Origin: Stenotrophomonas maltophilia
GTDB lineage: Bacteria > Pseudomonadota > Gammaproteobacteria > Xanthomonadales > Xanthomonadaceae
Direction of reading: 5' to 3'
Length of the DNA stretch: 64,000 nucleotides
Assembly: GCF_003205835.1 (NCBI RefSeq)
Contig: NZ_CP029773.1
Span: 1,830,501 to 1,894,500 of the forward strand
Positions 32,953 through 42,714 of the stretch are shown here, one piece after another. The notes under the pieces were generated by a model. That model did no database searches. It was not told where the DNA came from and saw only the letters and a list, made by a program, of their open reading frames with translations. The number at the start of each line of letters is the position of its first letter. Position 1 is the stretch's first letter. Position numbers and translations under genes: made by a program.

Positions 32953-34809
32953 ATGCTCGAATTTCCACGCTGGAAGTACGTCGTCATCCTGATCGTACTG
33001 GCGCTCAGCGCGCTGTACGCGCTGCCCAACATCTACCAGAAGGACCCGGCCCTCCAGATCACCGCCAACCGTGGCGGCCAGATCGACGATGCGCTGCGCG
33101 ACCGTGTGCTGGCCGACCTGAAGGCGGCCGGTGTCACCACCATCGGTGCCGAGAAGGAAGGGGAAAGCCTGATTGTCCGCCTGCCGGACCTGAAGGCGCA
33201 GTCCGCTGCCAGCGACGCCCTGCGCGACACGGTTGGCGAAAAGTACACCGTGGCCCTGAACCTGGCCTCGACCGTGCCGGACTGGCTGGCGAACCTCGGC
33301 GGTCGTCCGATGGTGCTGGGCCTGGACCTGCAGGGTGGCGTGCACTTCGTGCTGCAGGTCGACCAGAAGGCCGCCCTGGACAAGCGTTTGGACGCCTACA
33401 CCGAAGACGTGCGCAGCACCCTGCGTGACGCGCGCATCCCGTACCAGTCGGTGGAACGCCGCGCTGACAACAGCATCGTGGCCAACCTGAGCCCGTCTGC
33501 CGGTGACGATGCCGCGCAGCGTGCCCGCGCCGCACTGGTCAAGGCGCAGCCGACCCTCGGCTACGACGTCAGCGGCAATCGCATCACGGTCACCGTGCCG
33601 GATGCCGAGATCGCGCAGATCGCCAATGGCGCCATCGAGCAGAACATCAACACCCTGCGCAACCGCGTGAACCAGCTGGGCGTGGCTGAGCCGATCATCC
33701 AGCGCCAGGGTGCCGACCGCGTGGTCGTGCAGCTGCCGGGCGTGCAGGACACCGCCGAAGCCAAGCGCATGATCGGCGCCACCGCCACCCTGGAATACCG
33801 CGCGGTGGTCGAAGGCAACGCGCAGGACGCGATCGCCGCCGGCCGCATCCCGCCGGAAGCGAAGGTCTACCAGCAGCGTGACGGCCGCGGCCCGATCCTG
33901 CTGAACAAGCGCGTGATCGTGACCGGCGACCAGATGGTCGGTGCACAGGCGGTGACCGATTCGAACAGCGGTTCCCCGGCGGTCAGCGTGACGCTGAACA
34001 ACGTCGGCGGCCAGCGCATGTTCGACTTCACCAGCGCCAACGTGAACAAGCCGATGGCGGTGGTCTACACCGAGCGCGTGCCCACCGTGACCGTCGTCGA
34101 CGGCCAGGAAGTGCGTGGCTTCAAGGTCAACGAGGAAGTGATCTCGGTGGCCAACATCAACGGCGTGTTCGGCAAGAACTTCCAGACCACCGGCCTGCAG
34201 AAGAAGGAAGCCGAGGACCTGGCCAAGCTGCTGAAGTCGGGCTCGCTGGCCGCGCCGATGGACTTCGTCGAAGAGCGCGTGGTCGGCCCGAGCCTGGGTG
34301 CCGAGAACGTCAAGAACGGTATGCGCGCGGTGGTGTTCGCGTTCCTGTTCACCCTGGTGTTCTTCAGCGTCTACTACCGCATGTTCGGCGTGATCACCTC
34401 GATCGCGATGCTGTTCAACCTGCTGATCGTGGTGGCGGTGATGTCGCTGTTCGGCGCGACCATGACCCTGCCGGGCTTCGCCGGCCTGGCGCTGTCGGTC
34501 GGCCTGTCGGTGGACGCCAACGTGCTGATCAACGAGCGTATCCGTGAAGAGCTGCGTGCCGGCGTGCCGGGCAAGACCGCGATCGTGACCGGTTACGAGC
34601 GTGCCTCGGGCACCATCCTCGACGCCAACCTGACCGGCCTGATCGTCGGTGTGGCGCTGTTCGCATTCGGTACCGGTCCGCTGAAGGGCTTCGCGCTGAC
34701 CATGATCATCGGTATTTTCGCCTCCATGTTCACCGCGATCACCGTGTCGCGTGCGCTGGCGACGCTGATCTACGGCCGCCGCAAGAAGCTCCAGAACGTG
34801 GCCATCTGA
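32953..34809 (+). CDS. secD: protein translocase subunit SecD
   Basis: SecD and SecF use the proton gradient to pull exported proteins across the inner membrane. The 618-residue product has an N-terminal transmembrane helix (about 7-25), a large periplasmic region with P1 head and base (LGLDLQGGVHFVLQVD near 120), and five C-terminal helices that include GLALSVGLSVDANVLINERIREEL with the conserved Asp. The start at 32953 matches the family; the frame continues upstream within yajC without support. It is 15 nt before secF. Confidence 0.98.
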   Translation: MLEFPRWKYVVILIVLALSALYALPNIYQKDPALQITANRGGQIDDALRDRVLADLKAAGVTTIGAEKEGESLIVRLPDLKAQSAASDALRDTVGEKYTVALNLASTVPDWLANLGGRPMVLGLDLQGGVHFVLQVDQKAALDKRLDAYTEDVRSTLRDARIPYQSVERRADNSIVANLSPSAGDDAAQRARAALVKAQPTLGYDVSGNRITVTVPDAEIAQIANGAIEQNINTLRNRVNQLGVAEPIIQRQGADRVVVQLPGVQDTAEAKRMIGATATLEYRAVVEGNAQDAIAAGRIPPEAKVYQQRDGRGPILLNKRVIVTGDQMVGAQAVTDSNSGSPAVSVTLNNVGGQRMFDFTSANVNKPMAVVYTERVPTVTVVDGQEVRGFKVNEEVISVANINGVFGKNFQTTGLQKKEAEDLAKLLKSGSLAAPMDFVEERVVGPSLGAENVKNGMRAVVFAFLFTLVFFSVYYRMFGVITSIAMLFNLLIVVAVMSLFGATMTLPGFAGLALSVGLSVDANVLINERIREELRAGVPGKTAIVTGYERASGTILDANLTGLIVGVALFAFGTGPLKGFALTMIIGIFASMFTAITVSRALATLIYGRRKKLQNVAI

Positions 34810-34824
34810 CGGGACGACACGCAC

Positions 34825-35805
34825 ATGAAACTGTTTCCGCTGCACATCCTCCCGAACGACACCAAGATCGACTTCATGCGCTGGCGCCATGTCGCGATGG
34901 TCGTCACGGTCATCGTGTTCCTGGCCTCGATCGCCATCATCGGCGTCAAGGGCTTCAACTACGCCCTGGACTTCACCGGCGGCACCCTGATCGAAGCCCG
35001 CTTCGACAAGGCGGTGGACGTCGAGCAGGTCCGCACCAAGCTCGAGCAGAACGGCTTCGAAGGCGCCCAGGTGCAGAGCGTCGGTGGCAACACCGACCTG
35101 CTGATCCGCCTGGCCCCGCATGGTGAGCACGCTGCCGGTACCGGCGACGCCGCGCACGAGGACAAGGCCACCGCCGCAGCCGTGGTGAAGGCCCTGTCCA
35201 CCGCCGACAACCAGGCCACCGTGCTCCGCAACGAGTTCGTGGGTCCGCAGATCGGCAAGGACCTGGCGATGAATGGCCTGTACGCCACCATCTTCATGCT
35301 GGCCGGCTTCCTGATCTACATCGCGGTTCGCTTCGAGTGGAAGTTCGCGGTCACCGCCAGCATCGTGGCGATGTTCGACCTGATCGTGACGGTCGCTTAT
35401 GTGTCCCTGCTGGGCCGTGAGTTCGACCTGACCGTGCTGGCCGGCCTGCTGTCGGTGATGGGCTTTGCGATCAACGATCTGATCGTGGTCTTCGACCGCG
35501 TCCGCGAGAACTTCCGCAGCCTGCGCGTGGACTCGATGGAAGTGCTGAACCGTTCGATCAACCAGACGCTGTCGCGTACGGTGATCACCGCGGTGATGTT
35601 CTTCCTGTCGGCACTTGCCCTGTACATGTACGGCGGCAGCTCGATGGAAGGCCTGGCCGAGACGCACATGATCGGTGCGGTGATCGTGGTGCTGTCCTCG
35701 ATCCTGGTGGCGGTGCCGATGCTGACGATCGGTTTCCTGCGCGTCAGCAAGCAGGACCTGCTGCCGAAGGCGAAGGACGTCGAGGCCCTGGCCCGTCGCC
35801 CGTAA
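34825..35805 (+). CDS. secF: protein translocase subunit SecF
   Basis: The 326-residue product has an N-terminal transmembrane helix (about 20-40), the KGFNYALDFTGGTLIEARF periplasmic segment, and five further helices with GFAINDLIVVFDRVRENFR (conserved Asp) and NRSINQTLSRTVIT. A low-complexity His/Ala-rich stretch (about 95-125) interrupts the periplasmic loop. It ends the tgt-yajC-secDF run and is followed by an intrinsic terminator. Confidence 0.98.
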   Translation: MKLFPLHILPNDTKIDFMRWRHVAMVVTVIVFLASIAIIGVKGFNYALDFTGGTLIEARFDKAVDVEQVRTKLEQNGFEGAQVQSVGGNTDLLIRLAPHGEHAAGTGDAAHEDKATAAAVVKALSTADNQATVLRNEFVGPQIGKDLAMNGLYATIFMLAGFLIYIAVRFEWKFAVTASIVAMFDLIVTVAYVSLLGREFDLTVLAGLLSVMGFAINDLIVVFDRVRENFRSLRVDSMEVLNRSINQTLSRTVITAVMFFLSALALYMYGGSSMEGLAETHMIGAVIVVLSSILVAVPMLTIGFLRVSKQDLLPKAKDVEALARRP

Positions 35806-35831
35806 GCACCTGCTGCCTGCAGCACACAGAG

Positions 35832-35855
35832 AACCCCGCGCAAGCGGGGTTTTTT
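35832..35855 (+). terminator. secF intrinsic terminator
   Basis: AACCCCGC at 35832-35839 pairs with GCGGGGTT at 35844-35851 across a 4-nt loop, followed by TTTT. It is 27 nt after the secF stop. Confidence 0.92.
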
Positions 35856-36013
35856 GTTGGCAGGGCTGGTACGCGTCATCGCATGCGCGCTGTCGCTCCC
35901 ACGCTTCGCTGCGCGAACCGTGGGCCCCACTTACCAGCTCCCAGACCCCCGCCGCTTCGCGGCCGCCCCCTGACTCAGGGGGCTCTGCCCCAGATCGTTT
36001 CCTGCGGCTGTTG

Positions 36014-36307
36014 GTAGGTGTCGACCTTGGTCGACACATCTGTCAGATATTGAACAATCAAGATGGGGTCAGATCCGTTTTCCTTCGGAAAACGGATCTG
36101 ACCCCCAAGAACTGCCCTGACAGATCGCGGAAATCTGTCGAAGGCGGGGTGGGTCCGGTTGCGGGGGCGTGAGCGCCATGGATGGCGCGACCGAGCCTCC
36201 AGGGACGGATTCACGGCGTCCCCCGCAACCGGACCCACCCCGCCATCTCACAGGAACCCAGCTTCTGACGTTGCTCCGGCCTCTGCAGGTGCAGGGCGCA
36301 GCCCTGC
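36014..36307 (+). repeat. composite repeat, single unit (copy C)
   Basis: The unit occupies most of the 642-nt secF-fabV gap. In order: GTAG palindrome (36014-36037), a GGGGTCAGA-family palindrome with 19-bp perfect arms (36065-36083, 36087-36105), GACAGAT/ATCTGTC (36119-36139), hairpin C (36143-36244), hexamer linker (about 36260-36282) and terminal palindrome GCAGGGC-GCA-GCCCTGC (36291-36307). The rest of the gap (35856-36013 and 36308-36447) contains no gene I can support. Confidence 0.8.
36143..36244 (+). repeat. large hairpin repeat, copy C
   Basis: The 25-nt arms (36143-36167, 36220-36244) are perfectly complementary. The inner hairpin is GCGCCAT-GG-ATGGCGC (36173-36188), followed by the family's conserved GAGCCTCCAGGGACGG and ACGGCGT. 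Confidence 0.87.
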
Positions 36308-36447
36308 AAAAAGAAACCCCACCCTACGCCGGCGTCGGTTGTGCAATCTTCCCCCGCGCACTACGATCCTGCGGTTCGCGCGCGCAGGCGCGCGCCCGTA
36401 TTCCTGCTGAGCGCCCCGCGCGCCGCATCTGCCAACCCGAGGTATCC

Positions 36448-37707
36448 ATGGTCATCAAACCGCGCGTCCGCGGCTTCATCTGCGTCACCACCCACCCGAC
36501 CGGCTGCGAGGCCGCGGTCAAGCAGCAGATCGACTACATCCGCGCACGCCCGCCGATCCAGAACGGCCCGAAGCGCGTGCTGGTGATCGGCGCCTCCACC
36601 GGCTACGGCCTGGCCGCACGCATTACTGCCGCCTTCGGCAGCGGTGCTGCGACGCTGGGCATTTTCTTCGAGCGTTCGGGTAGCGAGAGCAAGCCGGGTA
36701 CCGCGGGCTGGTACAACTCGGCTGCGTTCCACAAGTACGCCGACGAAGCCGGCCTGTACGCCAAGAGCATCAACGGCGATGCCTTCTCCGATGAAGTGAA
36801 GGCGAAGACCATCGAGATGATCAAGGCCGACCTCGGCCAGGTCGACCAGGTCGTCTACAGCCTGGCCGCGCCGCGCCGCAAGCACCCGAAGACCGGCGAG
36901 ATCATCAGCTCCACGCTGAAGCCGATCGGCGAGCAGATCACCCTGCGCGGCCTGGATACCGACAAGGAAGTAATCACGGAAACCACCCTGCAGCCGGCTA
37001 CCCCGGAAGAGATCGCTGGCACCGTCGCGGTCATGGGTGGCGAAGACTGGCAGATGTGGATCGATGCGCTGGCTGACGCCGGCGTGCTGGCCAATGGCTG
37101 CACCACCACCGCCTTCACCTACGTGGGCGAAGAGATCACCCAGGCGATCTACTGGAATGGCTCGATCGGTGCGGCCAAGAAGGACCTGGACACCAAGGTG
37201 CTGGGCCTGCGCGAGAAGCTGGCCAAGATCGGTGGCGACGCGCGCGTGTCGGTGCTGAAGGCCGTGGTCACCCAGGCCAGCTCGGCCATTCCGACCATGC
37301 CGCTGTACCTGTCGCTGTTGTTCAAGGTGATGAAGGAAAAGGGCACGCACGAAGGCTGCATCGAACAACTCGACGTGCTGTACGACATCCTTTACGGCGG
37401 CAAGGCCGATGGCGTCGCGGTCGATCGCCTGCGCCATGACCTGGTGGACGGTGATGGTCATGCCGTCGCGCTGGTCGATGAGGAAGGCCGCCTGCGTGCC
37501 GACTACAAGGAAATGGCCGCGGACGTGCAGGGCAAGGTGGTCGCGCTGTGGCCGCAGGTGACCAACGAGAACCTGTACGAGATCAGCGATCTGGCCGGCT
37601 ACAAGGCCGACTTCCTGCGCCTGTTCGGTTTTGGCGTGGAGGGCGTCGACTACGAGGCTGACGTCAATCCGGACGTGAAGATCGAAAACCTGGTCGACAT
37701 GACCTGA
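36448..37707 (+). CDS. fabV: FabV-type trans-2-enoyl-ACP/CoA reductase
   Basis: FabV is the NADH-dependent enoyl reductase that replaces FabI in xanthomonads and is insensitive to triclosan. The 419-residue product has the N-terminal FabV block ([17 protein letters not shown]), the dinucleotide site [17 protein letters not shown], and the catalytic Tyr-X8-Lys ([10 protein letters not shown], about residues 235-244). It completes the elongation cycle of fatty acid synthesis. The start at 36448 has GAGG 6-8 nt upstream; the frame runs upstream only through repeat DNA. A strong terminator follows. Confidence 0.97.
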   Translation: MVIKPRVRGFICVTTHPTGCEAAVKQQIDYIRARPPIQNGPKRVLVIGASTGYGLAARITAAFGSGAATLGIFFERSGSESKPGTAGWYNSAAFHKYADEAGLYAKSINGDAFSDEVKAKTIEMIKADLGQVDQVVYSLAAPRRKHPKTGEIISSTLKPIGEQITLRGLDTDKEVITETTLQPATPEEIAGTVAVMGGEDWQMWIDALADAGVLANGCTTTAFTYVGEEITQAIYWNGSIGAAKKDLDTKVLGLREKLAKIGGDARVSVLKAVVTQASSAIPTMPLYLSLLFKVMKEKGTHEGCIEQLDVLYDILYGGKADGVAVDRLRHDLVDGDGHAVALVDEEGRLRADYKEMAADVQGKVVALWPQVTNENLYEISDLAGYKADFLRLFGFGVEGVDYEADVNPDVKIENLVDMT

Positions 37708-37715
37708 TCAATGAA

Positions 37716-37740
37716 AAGGCCGGCGAAAGCCGGCCTTCTC
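37716..37740 (+). terminator. fabV intrinsic terminator
   Basis: AAGGCCGGC (37716-37724) and its complement (37729-37737) enclose a GAAA tetraloop, followed by CTCTTT. It begins 9 nt after the fabV stop. Confidence 0.88.
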
Positions 37741-37745
37741 TTTGG

Positions 37746-37808
37746 GTGGTGCCGGCCGCTGGCCGGCAATCCCGGCTACCTGAGGTTGCCGGCCAGCGGC
37801 CGGCACTA
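37746..37808. repeat. SMAG-type inverted pair (GCCGGCC class)
   Basis: Two GCCGGCCGCTGGCCGGC-type palindromes in inverted orientation, the right one ending CTAC at 37808. The left head reads GTGG instead of GTAG. The pair lies between the convergent fabV and fimX genes. Confidence 0.82.
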
Positions 37809-37815
37809 CCATCGG

Positions 37816-39885
37816 TCATCCGAACTCGAAACCCATCTCCGGCAACGCGGGGCCGACGAAGTCGCCCTGCACATAGTCCACGCCGGCACTGAACAGCAGG
37901 GTCATCGAATTGGCATCGCTGACGAACTCGGCGATGGTGCGGATGCCGGCTTCCTGCGCGCGCGCGGTGATCTGGCTGATGCGATCGATGTTCTCGCGCG
38001 TGGCTGCCAGGTCGCTGGTGAAGCCACGATCCAGCTTGAGGAACTGTGGCTGGAAGTGGGCCAGCAGCTGGAACGAATCCAGCCCCGAGCCGAACTGCTC
38101 CAGGCCGATGCGGCAGCCCAGCGGAGCCACCTCGGCGAGGAACTGCTGCGCACTGCGCAGGTGGGTGAACACCTTCGCTTCCGGTGCGTGCAACCACAGC
38201 CGCTCGCCGGGCACGCCCTGTGCCTGCAGCTCGCGGCGCAGGGTGGCAATCATCTGCGGGTCATCGAACGATTCCGGGGTGACCTTCACCAGCACCTGCG
38301 TGGCATGGCCGTCACGTGCACGCTGGCCCAGCACCGCGATGGCCTGTGACACCACCCAGCGATTGATGTCGGCCAGCAGGCCGTGTTCCTCCGCGATACC
38401 GAGGAACGCGGTCGGGCTCAGCAGTTCGCCGTTGTGCTCCAGGCGCAGATACGCCTCGTACAGCTCCAGTGACTCGCCCTGCAGGTTCAGCACCGGCTGG
38501 TAGTGCAGCTGGAAGCCATCACCGGCCAGCGCTTCACGGATACGGGCGACCCAGCGCAGGACGCGCTCTTCCTCCACGCGGTCGGCGGCGGCCGGATCGA
38601 AGATGCGGCAGGTGTTGCCCAGTTCGGCGGCGGCCTGCGTGCATTCACTGGCGCGCGCCAGCACCTGGCCGATGCTGGCGATCTTCTCGCCCACCTGCAC
38701 GCCACCGATGCTGACCGTCACCGTCGCCGAGCGCGCGCCGATGCTGAAGACGTGTGCGGCGTAGGCTTCGCGGATGCGCTCGGCCAGTGCCACGGTCTGC
38801 GCGTAGGGCCCGGCCTGCAGCACGGCAAAATTGTGTTCGCCGAAGCGGGCCAGCTGCGCGTCTTCGCCAACGACCTCGGCCAGCAGCGCGGCGAGCGCGC
38901 CGATCAGGGTGTCGGCCGACGCCAGGCCGATGTCCGGCAGCAGGCGCGCGTAGTGGTCCGGCTCGATCAGCAGCAGGCCGAACTGGCCCTCGCTGCGCCC
39001 GGCCTGGGCTACAGCGCTCTCCAGCTGCAGCATGAAGGTCGGGCGGTTGAGCAGGCCGGTGACCTGGTCGCGCTGGCGCAGGTCTTCGACCTCGCGCGCC
39101 AGCTCCGGATCGAATTCCATGCGGCGGCGGAGCACCACCTGCAGGCAGGATTCGCCCTCGTAGGTTGCGGCCGTGAATTCCATCGTCGCCGGGAACGCAC
39201 TGCCATCCTCGTGACGGGCATCAAGCTGGTACTGCGGCGGCGGTGCTTCGCCACGGCTGAGGCCCTTCAGCAGCTGCTTGAAGCCTTCCACGTGCTGGGC
39301 GGCGACCATGTCCAGCAGCGAGATGCCCTCGATGTCGTCGAAATGCTCGTAACCGAACATCTCCAGATAGGCGTCGTTGGCGCGGATGTGCATGCCTTCA
39401 TGCACGTAGGCGATGGGATCGCGCGAGGAGGCGATCAGCGCGTCGCAGCGGCGCTCGGTTTCGCGCATCTGCGCTTCGATGCGGCGCAGGCCGCGACGCG
39501 CCTGCAGGTCCACCCACTGGTCACGGACCACGGCGAGCAGGTGCTCCGGGCGTTGGCGCAGGGCGAGGGCGCGGATGCCGTGGCTGCTGGCCTGCACCAG
39601 TTCGTCCTCGTCGATGCGCTCGGCCAGCAGCACCAGCGGAATGTCCTTGCCGCTGGCGGCGATGTGCTGGGCCACCAGCGGCAGCGGGATGCCCGGCGAG
39701 GGTGAGACCAGCACCAGGTCGATGGCCTGGCTGGCCAGCACCTGGGCCAGCTCGGCCGCATCCTGTGGGCGCCACGGGCGCACCGCGATGCCGCTGTTGC
39801 GCAGGGTGCTGACGATGGCTTCGGCATTCTCGCCGCTGTCATCGACGATCAGCAGGCGGATGGTGATGTCGTTCGCGTTCTGCAT
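37816..39885 (-). CDS. fimX: FimX-like degenerate REC-PAS-GGDEF-EAL protein
   Basis: The 689-residue product has the FimX layout: receiver (about 5-120), PAS (about 145-265), GGDEF-like (about 280-435) and EAL-like (about 445-685). The receiver has Ser (LVLVSPSPG) where the phosphorylated Asp should be. The GGDEF motif reads RFGEHNF. The EAL motif reads YEAYLRL, and the metal ligands are lost (VKVTPES for NVS, LEQFGSG for DDFGTG, AEFVSDA for EGVET). FimX proteins are inactive as enzymes and bind c-di-GMP through the EAL domain to control type IV pilus assembly with PilZ and PilB. GGGGAG lies about 8 nt before the start at 39885. Confidence 0.82.
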   Translation of the reverse strand: MQNANDITIRLLIVDDSGENAEAIVSTLRNSGIAVRPWRPQDAAELAQVLASQAIDLVLVSPSPGIPLPLVAQHIAASGKDIPLVLLAERIDEDELVQASSHGIRALALRQRPEHLLAVVRDQWVDLQARRGLRRIEAQMRETERRCDALIASSRDPIAYVHEGMHIRANDAYLEMFGYEHFDDIEGISLLDMVAAQHVEGFKQLLKGLSRGEAPPPQYQLDARHEDGSAFPATMEFTAATYEGESCLQVVLRRRMEFDPELAREVEDLRQRDQVTGLLNRPTFMLQLESAVAQAGRSEGQFGLLLIEPDHYARLLPDIGLASADTLIGALAALLAEVVGEDAQLARFGEHNFAVLQAGPYAQTVALAERIREAYAAHVFSIGARSATVTVSIGGVQVGEKIASIGQVLARASECTQAAAELGNTCRIFDPAAADRVEEERVLRWVARIREALAGDGFQLHYQPVLNLQGESLELYEAYLRLEHNGELLSPTAFLGIAEEHGLLADINRWVVSQAIAVLGQRARDGHATQVLVKVTPESFDDPQMIATLRRELQAQGVPGERLWLHAPEAKVFTHLRSAQQFLAEVAPLGCRIGLEQFGSGLDSFQLLAHFQPQFLKLDRGFTSDLAATRENIDRISQITARAQEAGIRTIAEFVSDANSMTLLFSAGVDYVQGDFVGPALPEMGFEFG

Positions 39886-39976
39886 GCACTGCTCCCCAAT
39901 CTGCGAATCTAGATACACGATGCGCGGCGAACCGTCCATGCGCGCACCCCTTGCGCGCGTCGAACGGCGATGTGGT

Positions 39977-41161
39977 TCACACCACGCCGCCGGCCGCGTG
40001 GCCGCTGGCCCAGGCCCACTGGAAGTTGTAGCCGCCCAGCCAGCCGGTCACATCCAGCACCTCGCCGACGAAATGCAGGCCGGGCACGCGCTTGGATTCC
40101 ATCGTCGAGGACGAGACCTCGGCGGTATCCACGCCGCCCAGGGTGACCTCGGCGGTGCGGTAGCCCTCGGTACCACTGGCCACCAACGGGAACGCGCCCA
40201 GCAGCTGCGCGGCCTGGCGCAGCACTGGCTCGTCCAGCTGGCGCACGGGCCGGTCAGGCAACCAGTGCTCGCACAGGCGTTGCGCCAGCCGCTTCGGCAG
40301 CACCTCGCCCAGTACCGTGCGCAGTTCTGCGGCAGGCCGCTCGCGCTTCATCTGGCGTAGCCACTCGCCGGCATCCTGGCCGGGCAGCAGGTCCAGCTCC
40401 AGCGCATCGCCGGGTTGCCAGAACGAGGAGATCTGCAGGATCGCCGGGCCACTCACGCCGCGATGGGTCAGCAGCATGAAGTTCTGGAAGCTCTTTCCGT
40501 TGCAGCGCGCCTCGATGGGGAGAGCGACGCCGCTGAGATCGGCCAGTCGTTCCTGGTGCTTGCCGCTGAGCGTCAGCGGCACCAGGCCGGCGCGGGTCGG
40601 CAGCACCTGGTGGCCGAACTGTCGGGCAATCTCGTAGCCAAAGCCGGTGGCGCCCATGCTCGGAATCGACAGGCCGCCGGTGGCGACCACCAGCGAGGCG
40701 CAATGGAACAGGCCCTGCGTGGAGTGCACGCGGAAGCCGTCGCTGCCGCGCTCGATGCGCTGCACACTGCAGTCCGTGCGGACCTGCACGCCTGCTGCCT
40801 GGCATTCGTCCACCAGCATCTTCACAATCTGCTTGGACGAGATGTCGCAGAACAGCTGGCCCAGTTCCTTCTCGTGGTAGGCGATGCCGTGCTTGCTGAC
40901 CAGCTCGATGAAGTGCCAGGGCGTGTAGCGGGCCAGCGCCGACTTGCAGAAGTGCGGGTTGGCCGACAGGAAGTTGGCCGGGGTGGTACCGGTGTTGGTG
41001 AAGTTGCAGCGGCCACCGCCGGACATCAGGATCTTCTTGCCAACCTTGTTGGCATGGTCGATCACCTGCACCTGGCGGCCGCGCTGGCCGGCGGTGATCG
41101 CGGTCATCAGCCCGGCCGCACCGGCGCCGATGACCACCACATCGCAGCGGATCGTGCTCAT
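39977..41161 (-). CDS. HI0933/YhiN-family FAD-dependent oxidoreductase
   Basis: The 394-residue product opens with a GxGxxG dinucleotide site (VVVIGAGAAGLMTAI) and the signature KVGKKILMSGGGRCNFTN of the HI0933-like (aminoacetone oxidase or YhiN) flavoproteins. It ends WLGGYNFQWAWASGHAAG, the family's C-terminal FAD-binding block. The physiological substrate is not established. It overlaps the upstream yaeQ gene by 4 nt (start 41161, yaeQ stop 41158), so the two are coupled. Confidence 0.93.
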   Translation of the reverse strand: MSTIRCDVVVIGAGAAGLMTAITAGQRGRQVQVIDHANKVGKKILMSGGGRCNFTNTGTTPANFLSANPHFCKSALARYTPWHFIELVSKHGIAYHEKELGQLFCDISSKQIVKMLVDECQAAGVQVRTDCSVQRIERGSDGFRVHSTQGLFHCASLVVATGGLSIPSMGATGFGYEIARQFGHQVLPTRAGLVPLTLSGKHQERLADLSGVALPIEARCNGKSFQNFMLLTHRGVSGPAILQISSFWQPGDALELDLLPGQDAGEWLRQMKRERPAAELRTVLGEVLPKRLAQRLCEHWLPDRPVRQLDEPVLRQAAQLLGAFPLVASGTEGYRTAEVTLGGVDTAEVSSSTMESKRVPGLHFVGEVLDVTGWLGGYNFQWAWASGHAAGGVV

Positions 41162-41706
41162 GCCTTGGCGCGCTTGCGCCAGTTCGGGATCACGTCGAGC
41201 TGCATCTGGTCGTTGAGCAGCTGCACTTCGCCATCCTGGATCAGCACGCTCCAGCGCATGGCGCGCTGGATCTGCTGGCCCCAGCGCTCGACGAATTCAC
41301 CGTCCAGATCAACCACTGAGAGATTGTCGAAGCGCGCCAGGCCCTTGCCCTGCTTGCCCCACCAGATCTCCGAGGCGTTGCCGCCGTAGTTGACCACCTG
41401 CACCTGACGGCTGCGGTTGCTGGCCTTGCGGATGCGCGACTCGTCCGGATGGCCCAGGTCGATCCATTGCAGGATGTCGCCGGTGTAGTCGTGTTCCCAC
41501 AGATCGGGTTCGTCATCGGTGCTCAGGCCGCGGCCGAATTCGAGGCGATCGCCGGCATTGAGGGCGAAGGCGAGCAGGCGCACCATCAGGCGTTCGTCGG
41601 TCTCGGACGGATGCTGGGCCAGGGTCAGGTTGTGGGTCGCGTAGTAACCGCGATCCATGTCGCTGATCTGCAGTTCGGCCTTGCGGATGGTGGCAGTAAG
41701 AGCCAT
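41158..41706 (-). CDS. yaeQ: YaeQ family protein
   Basis: The 182-residue product is YaeQ: MALTATIRKAELQISDMDRGYY at the N-terminus, HPSETDERLMVRLLAFAL in the centre, EPDLWEHDYTGDILQWIDLG, and NWRKRAK at the C-terminus. YaeQ has a PD-(D/E)xK-like nuclease fold; E. coli YaeQ was studied as a possible RfaH substitute, but its function is unclear. The frame is open further upstream only as shadow; the ATG at 41706 matches the family. It diverges from the pseudouridine synthase gene. Confidence 0.94.
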   Translation of the reverse strand: MALTATIRKAELQISDMDRGYYATHNLTLAQHPSETDERLMVRLLAFALNAGDRLEFGRGLSTDDEPDLWEHDYTGDILQWIDLGHPDESRIRKASNRSRQVQVVNYGGNASEIWWGKQGKGLARFDNLSVVDLDGEFVERWGQQIQRAMRWSVLIQDGEVQLLNDQMQLDVIPNWRKRAKA

Positions 41707-41829
41707 GGGGGATCCGTGGACTAAAGACGACAATGATAGAGGTTTGCTCCAGGGGTGTCCGTTGCCGGGCTGTCTGTGGCGCGTCAACGTGGCACGCTTG
41801 CACTCCTTTCCGCCGCAGGAGTGGCTCCG

Positions 41830-42708
41830 ATGACCCTGCCCAGCCGCCTGCAGCTGCCGCCCGGCCACTGGCCCAGCCTGCTCGATGGCCTGTGCGCGCG
41901 TTTCCCGCGCATCGACCGCGTGCAATGGCGGGACCGTTTCGCCCGTGGCCGCGTGCAGGATGCGCAGGGCAGGGCACTGGCGGCGGACATGCCCTGGCAG
42001 GTGGGGCTGGAAATCCAGTACTTCCGCGAAGTTGCCGACGAGCCGGTGATTCCCTTCGCCGAGAGCATCCTGCATCTGGATGCGCACCTGCTGGTCGCCG
42101 ACAAGCCGCACTTCCTGCCGGTGACGCCGGCCGGTGGCTATGTGAGCGAAACCCTGCTGGCTCGCCTGGTCGCACGCACCGGAAACACCGAGCTGGCGCC
42201 GTTGCACCGCTTGGATCGGCTGACCGCCGGCCTGGTGCTGTTCTCGACCCAGGCAGCCACGCGTGACGCCTATCAGCGGCTCTTCCGCGAGCGGCGCATC
42301 GAGAAGACCTATGAGGCGCTGGCACCGGCGCTGCCCGGGCTGGCGTTTCCGCTGCAGCGGGACAGCCGGCTGGTGCCGGGTGAACCGTTCTTCCGCATGG
42401 CCGAAGTGCCGGGAGAGCCCAATGCGCGCAGCCGGATCGAGTTGATCGAGACCGAGGGGCCGGTCTGGCGCTACCGGCTGCGGCCGGAAACCGGCCGCAA
42501 GCACCAGCTGCGCGTGCACATGGCGATGCTGGGGGCTCCGATCGTGGGTGATGACCTGTATCCGCAGCTGATGCCGCGCCTGGATGAAACGGTCGAGTCG
42601 CCCCTGCAGCTGCTGGCGCAGGGGCTGGCCTTCGACGATCCATTGAGCGGGGAGCCCAGGCGGTTCAGCAGCCAGCGCCGCCTGTGCCTGCCCGGCCAGG
42701 GCGGGTAG
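41830..42708 (+). CDS. RluA-family pseudouridine synthase
   Basis: The 292-residue product contains the catalytic HRLDRLTAGLVLFS block (Asp near residue 130), the DKPHFLPVTPAGG motif before it, and GRKHQLRVHMAMLGAPIVGD near the C-terminus. It isomerises uridine in rRNA or tRNA; the target site is unknown. No S4 domain is apparent. AGGAG at 41817-41821 is 8 nt before the ATG at 41830. It converges on the YaiI gene with only 6 nt between stops. Confidence 0.92.
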   Translation: MTLPSRLQLPPGHWPSLLDGLCARFPRIDRVQWRDRFARGRVQDAQGRALAADMPWQVGLEIQYFREVADEPVIPFAESILHLDAHLLVADKPHFLPVTPAGGYVSETLLARLVARTGNTELAPLHRLDRLTAGLVLFSTQAATRDAYQRLFRERRIEKTYEALAPALPGLAFPLQRDSRLVPGEPFFRMAEVPGEPNARSRIELIETEGPVWRYRLRPETGRKHQLRVHMAMLGAPIVGDDLYPQLMPRLDETVESPLQLLAQGLAFDDPLSGEPRRFSSQRRLCLPGQGG

Positions 42709-42714
42709 GGCCGT

